A stretch of DNA of 5,345 bases from Bacillota bacterium. GTDB lineage: Bacteria; Bacillota; Clostridia; Christensenellales; SZUA-584. Position 1 is the first letter of the stretch. Each line of letters starts with the position of its first letter. Location of the stretch: assembly GCA_023396555.1 (NCBI GenBank), contig JAEWWC010000122.1, positions 1 through 5,345 on the forward strand, in the 5' to 3' direction. The translations under genes were made by a program, and so were the position numbers. Shown here in pieces: positions 4,955-5,345 of this stretch. The notes under the pieces are model-generated. The model was given only the letters and a program-made list of their open reading frames with translations. It searched no databases and was not told the DNA's origin.

Positions 4955-5345
4955 ATGCCGGATACAGCCACTCACAAAACAGCCGTCATCATGATCGGTC
5001 TGCAGGCCAGCGGCAAAAGCACGTATTATCAGCAGCACTATGCGCAAACGCACGCACATATCAATCTGGACCGGTTGCACACCCGCAATAAGGAGCGCCA
5101 ATTACTGCTGGAGTGTATCGAAAAAGGCCTGCCGTTCGTGGTGGACAACACCAACCCGACGGCGCAGGACCGCGCTCGCTACATACTGCCCGCAAAGCAG
5201 GCGGGATACCGCGTCGTGGGCCTGTTCTTCCGCAGTCGAGTGACCGAGTGCATCGCCCGCAACGAAGGCCGCAGCGGCAAAGCGAAGGTGCCGGCGGCGG
5301 CCATCGCGGCCACGTCGAACCGGTTGGAGCTGCCGCACCTGTCCG
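4955..5345 (+). CDS. P-loop kinase/ATPase, polynucleotide-kinase-like (AAA_33), 3' partial
   Basis: The frame is open from ATG 4955 to the right edge, giving 130 residues with no stop. GGAGG (4945-4949) lies 5 nt upstream; a GTG directly before the ATG is less likely as the start. Residues 15-23 are a Walker A motif, GLQASGKST, preceded by the hydrophobic strand AVIMI. NLDRLH (37-42) and VVDNTNPT (62-69) follow; the latter matches the DNTNPT signature of the kinase domain of bacterial and phage polynucleotide kinases and related AAA_33 proteins. Next come an R-x-R-Y helix (73-76), strand YRVVGLFF (85-92), and a lid-like ARNEGR...KVP (101-113) running into NRLELPHLS. These fit a transferase moving the ATP gamma-phosphate to a 5'-OH nucleic acid end or a small molecule; the substrate cannot be told. 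Missing is only the last part of the domain. It is divergent from rarD. Confidence 0.8.
   Translation, partial: MPDTATHKTAVIMIGLQASGKSTYYQQHYAQTHAHINLDRLHTRNKERQLLLECIEKGLPFVVDNTNPTAQDRARYILPAKQAGYRVVGLFFRSRVTECIARNEGRSGKAKVPAAAIAATSNRLELPHLS

Noticed and set aside
1..5345. Search for CRISPR arrays, tRNA or rRNA genes, insertion sequences and phage or defence genes
   Set aside because: No regularly spaced repeats, no tRNA cloverleaf, no terminal inverted repeats with a transposase and no such protein motifs were seen.

Overview
This 5.3 kb window reads as ordinary chromosomal DNA from a moderately GC-rich Firmicute, probably an anaerobic clostridial lineage. The reasons are strong GGAGG-type ribosome binding sites, sigma-A-like promoters in AT-rich gaps, a DUF6143 gene (a family I associate with Bacilli and Clostridia) and a MarR-MATE pair resembling staphylococcal mepR-mepA. 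Ile ATA codons are frequent in the MATE gene despite its GC-rich third positions. The genus cannot be fixed from the sequence alone.

Layout, left to right: (1) the 3' part of a DUF2007-like gene with a C-terminal membrane helix (+). (2) A 113-bp gap holding a two-part stem-loop. (3) A DUF6143 gene (-). (4) A 149-bp AT-rich divergent control region with two back-to-back promoters and two palindromes. (5) A two-gene operon (+) of a MarR-type regulator and a MATE-family efflux pump overlapping by 8 bp, closed by a clear intrinsic terminator. (6) A SIMPL/DUF541 gene (+) preceded by a promoter carrying two copies of GACTA-N6-TAGTC. (7) A RarD-type EamA transporter gene (-) whose end overlaps the SIMPL gene tail to tail by 8 bp. 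(8) A divergent gap. (9) The 5' part of a P-loop kinase/ATPase of the polynucleotide-kinase-like type (+), cut by the right edge.

How the parts work together: the MarR protein probably represses its own operon, and so the efflux pump, through a TATCTCGAATTCAAGATA site at the predicted transcription start. A second palindrome lies between the marR promoter and the divergent DUF6143 promoter, so the DUF6143 gene may belong to the same regulon. The SIMPL gene appears to be controlled separately, by a dimeric repressor whose site geometry resembles that of BlaI/CopY-type repressors; no such regulator is encoded here. The other genes look like independent units.

No RNA genes, insertion sequences, CRISPR arrays or phage genes were seen. 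The least explained parts are the DUF6143 gene in its divergent arrangement and the tandem operators before the SIMPL gene. Nothing here amounts to a demonstrably new system.
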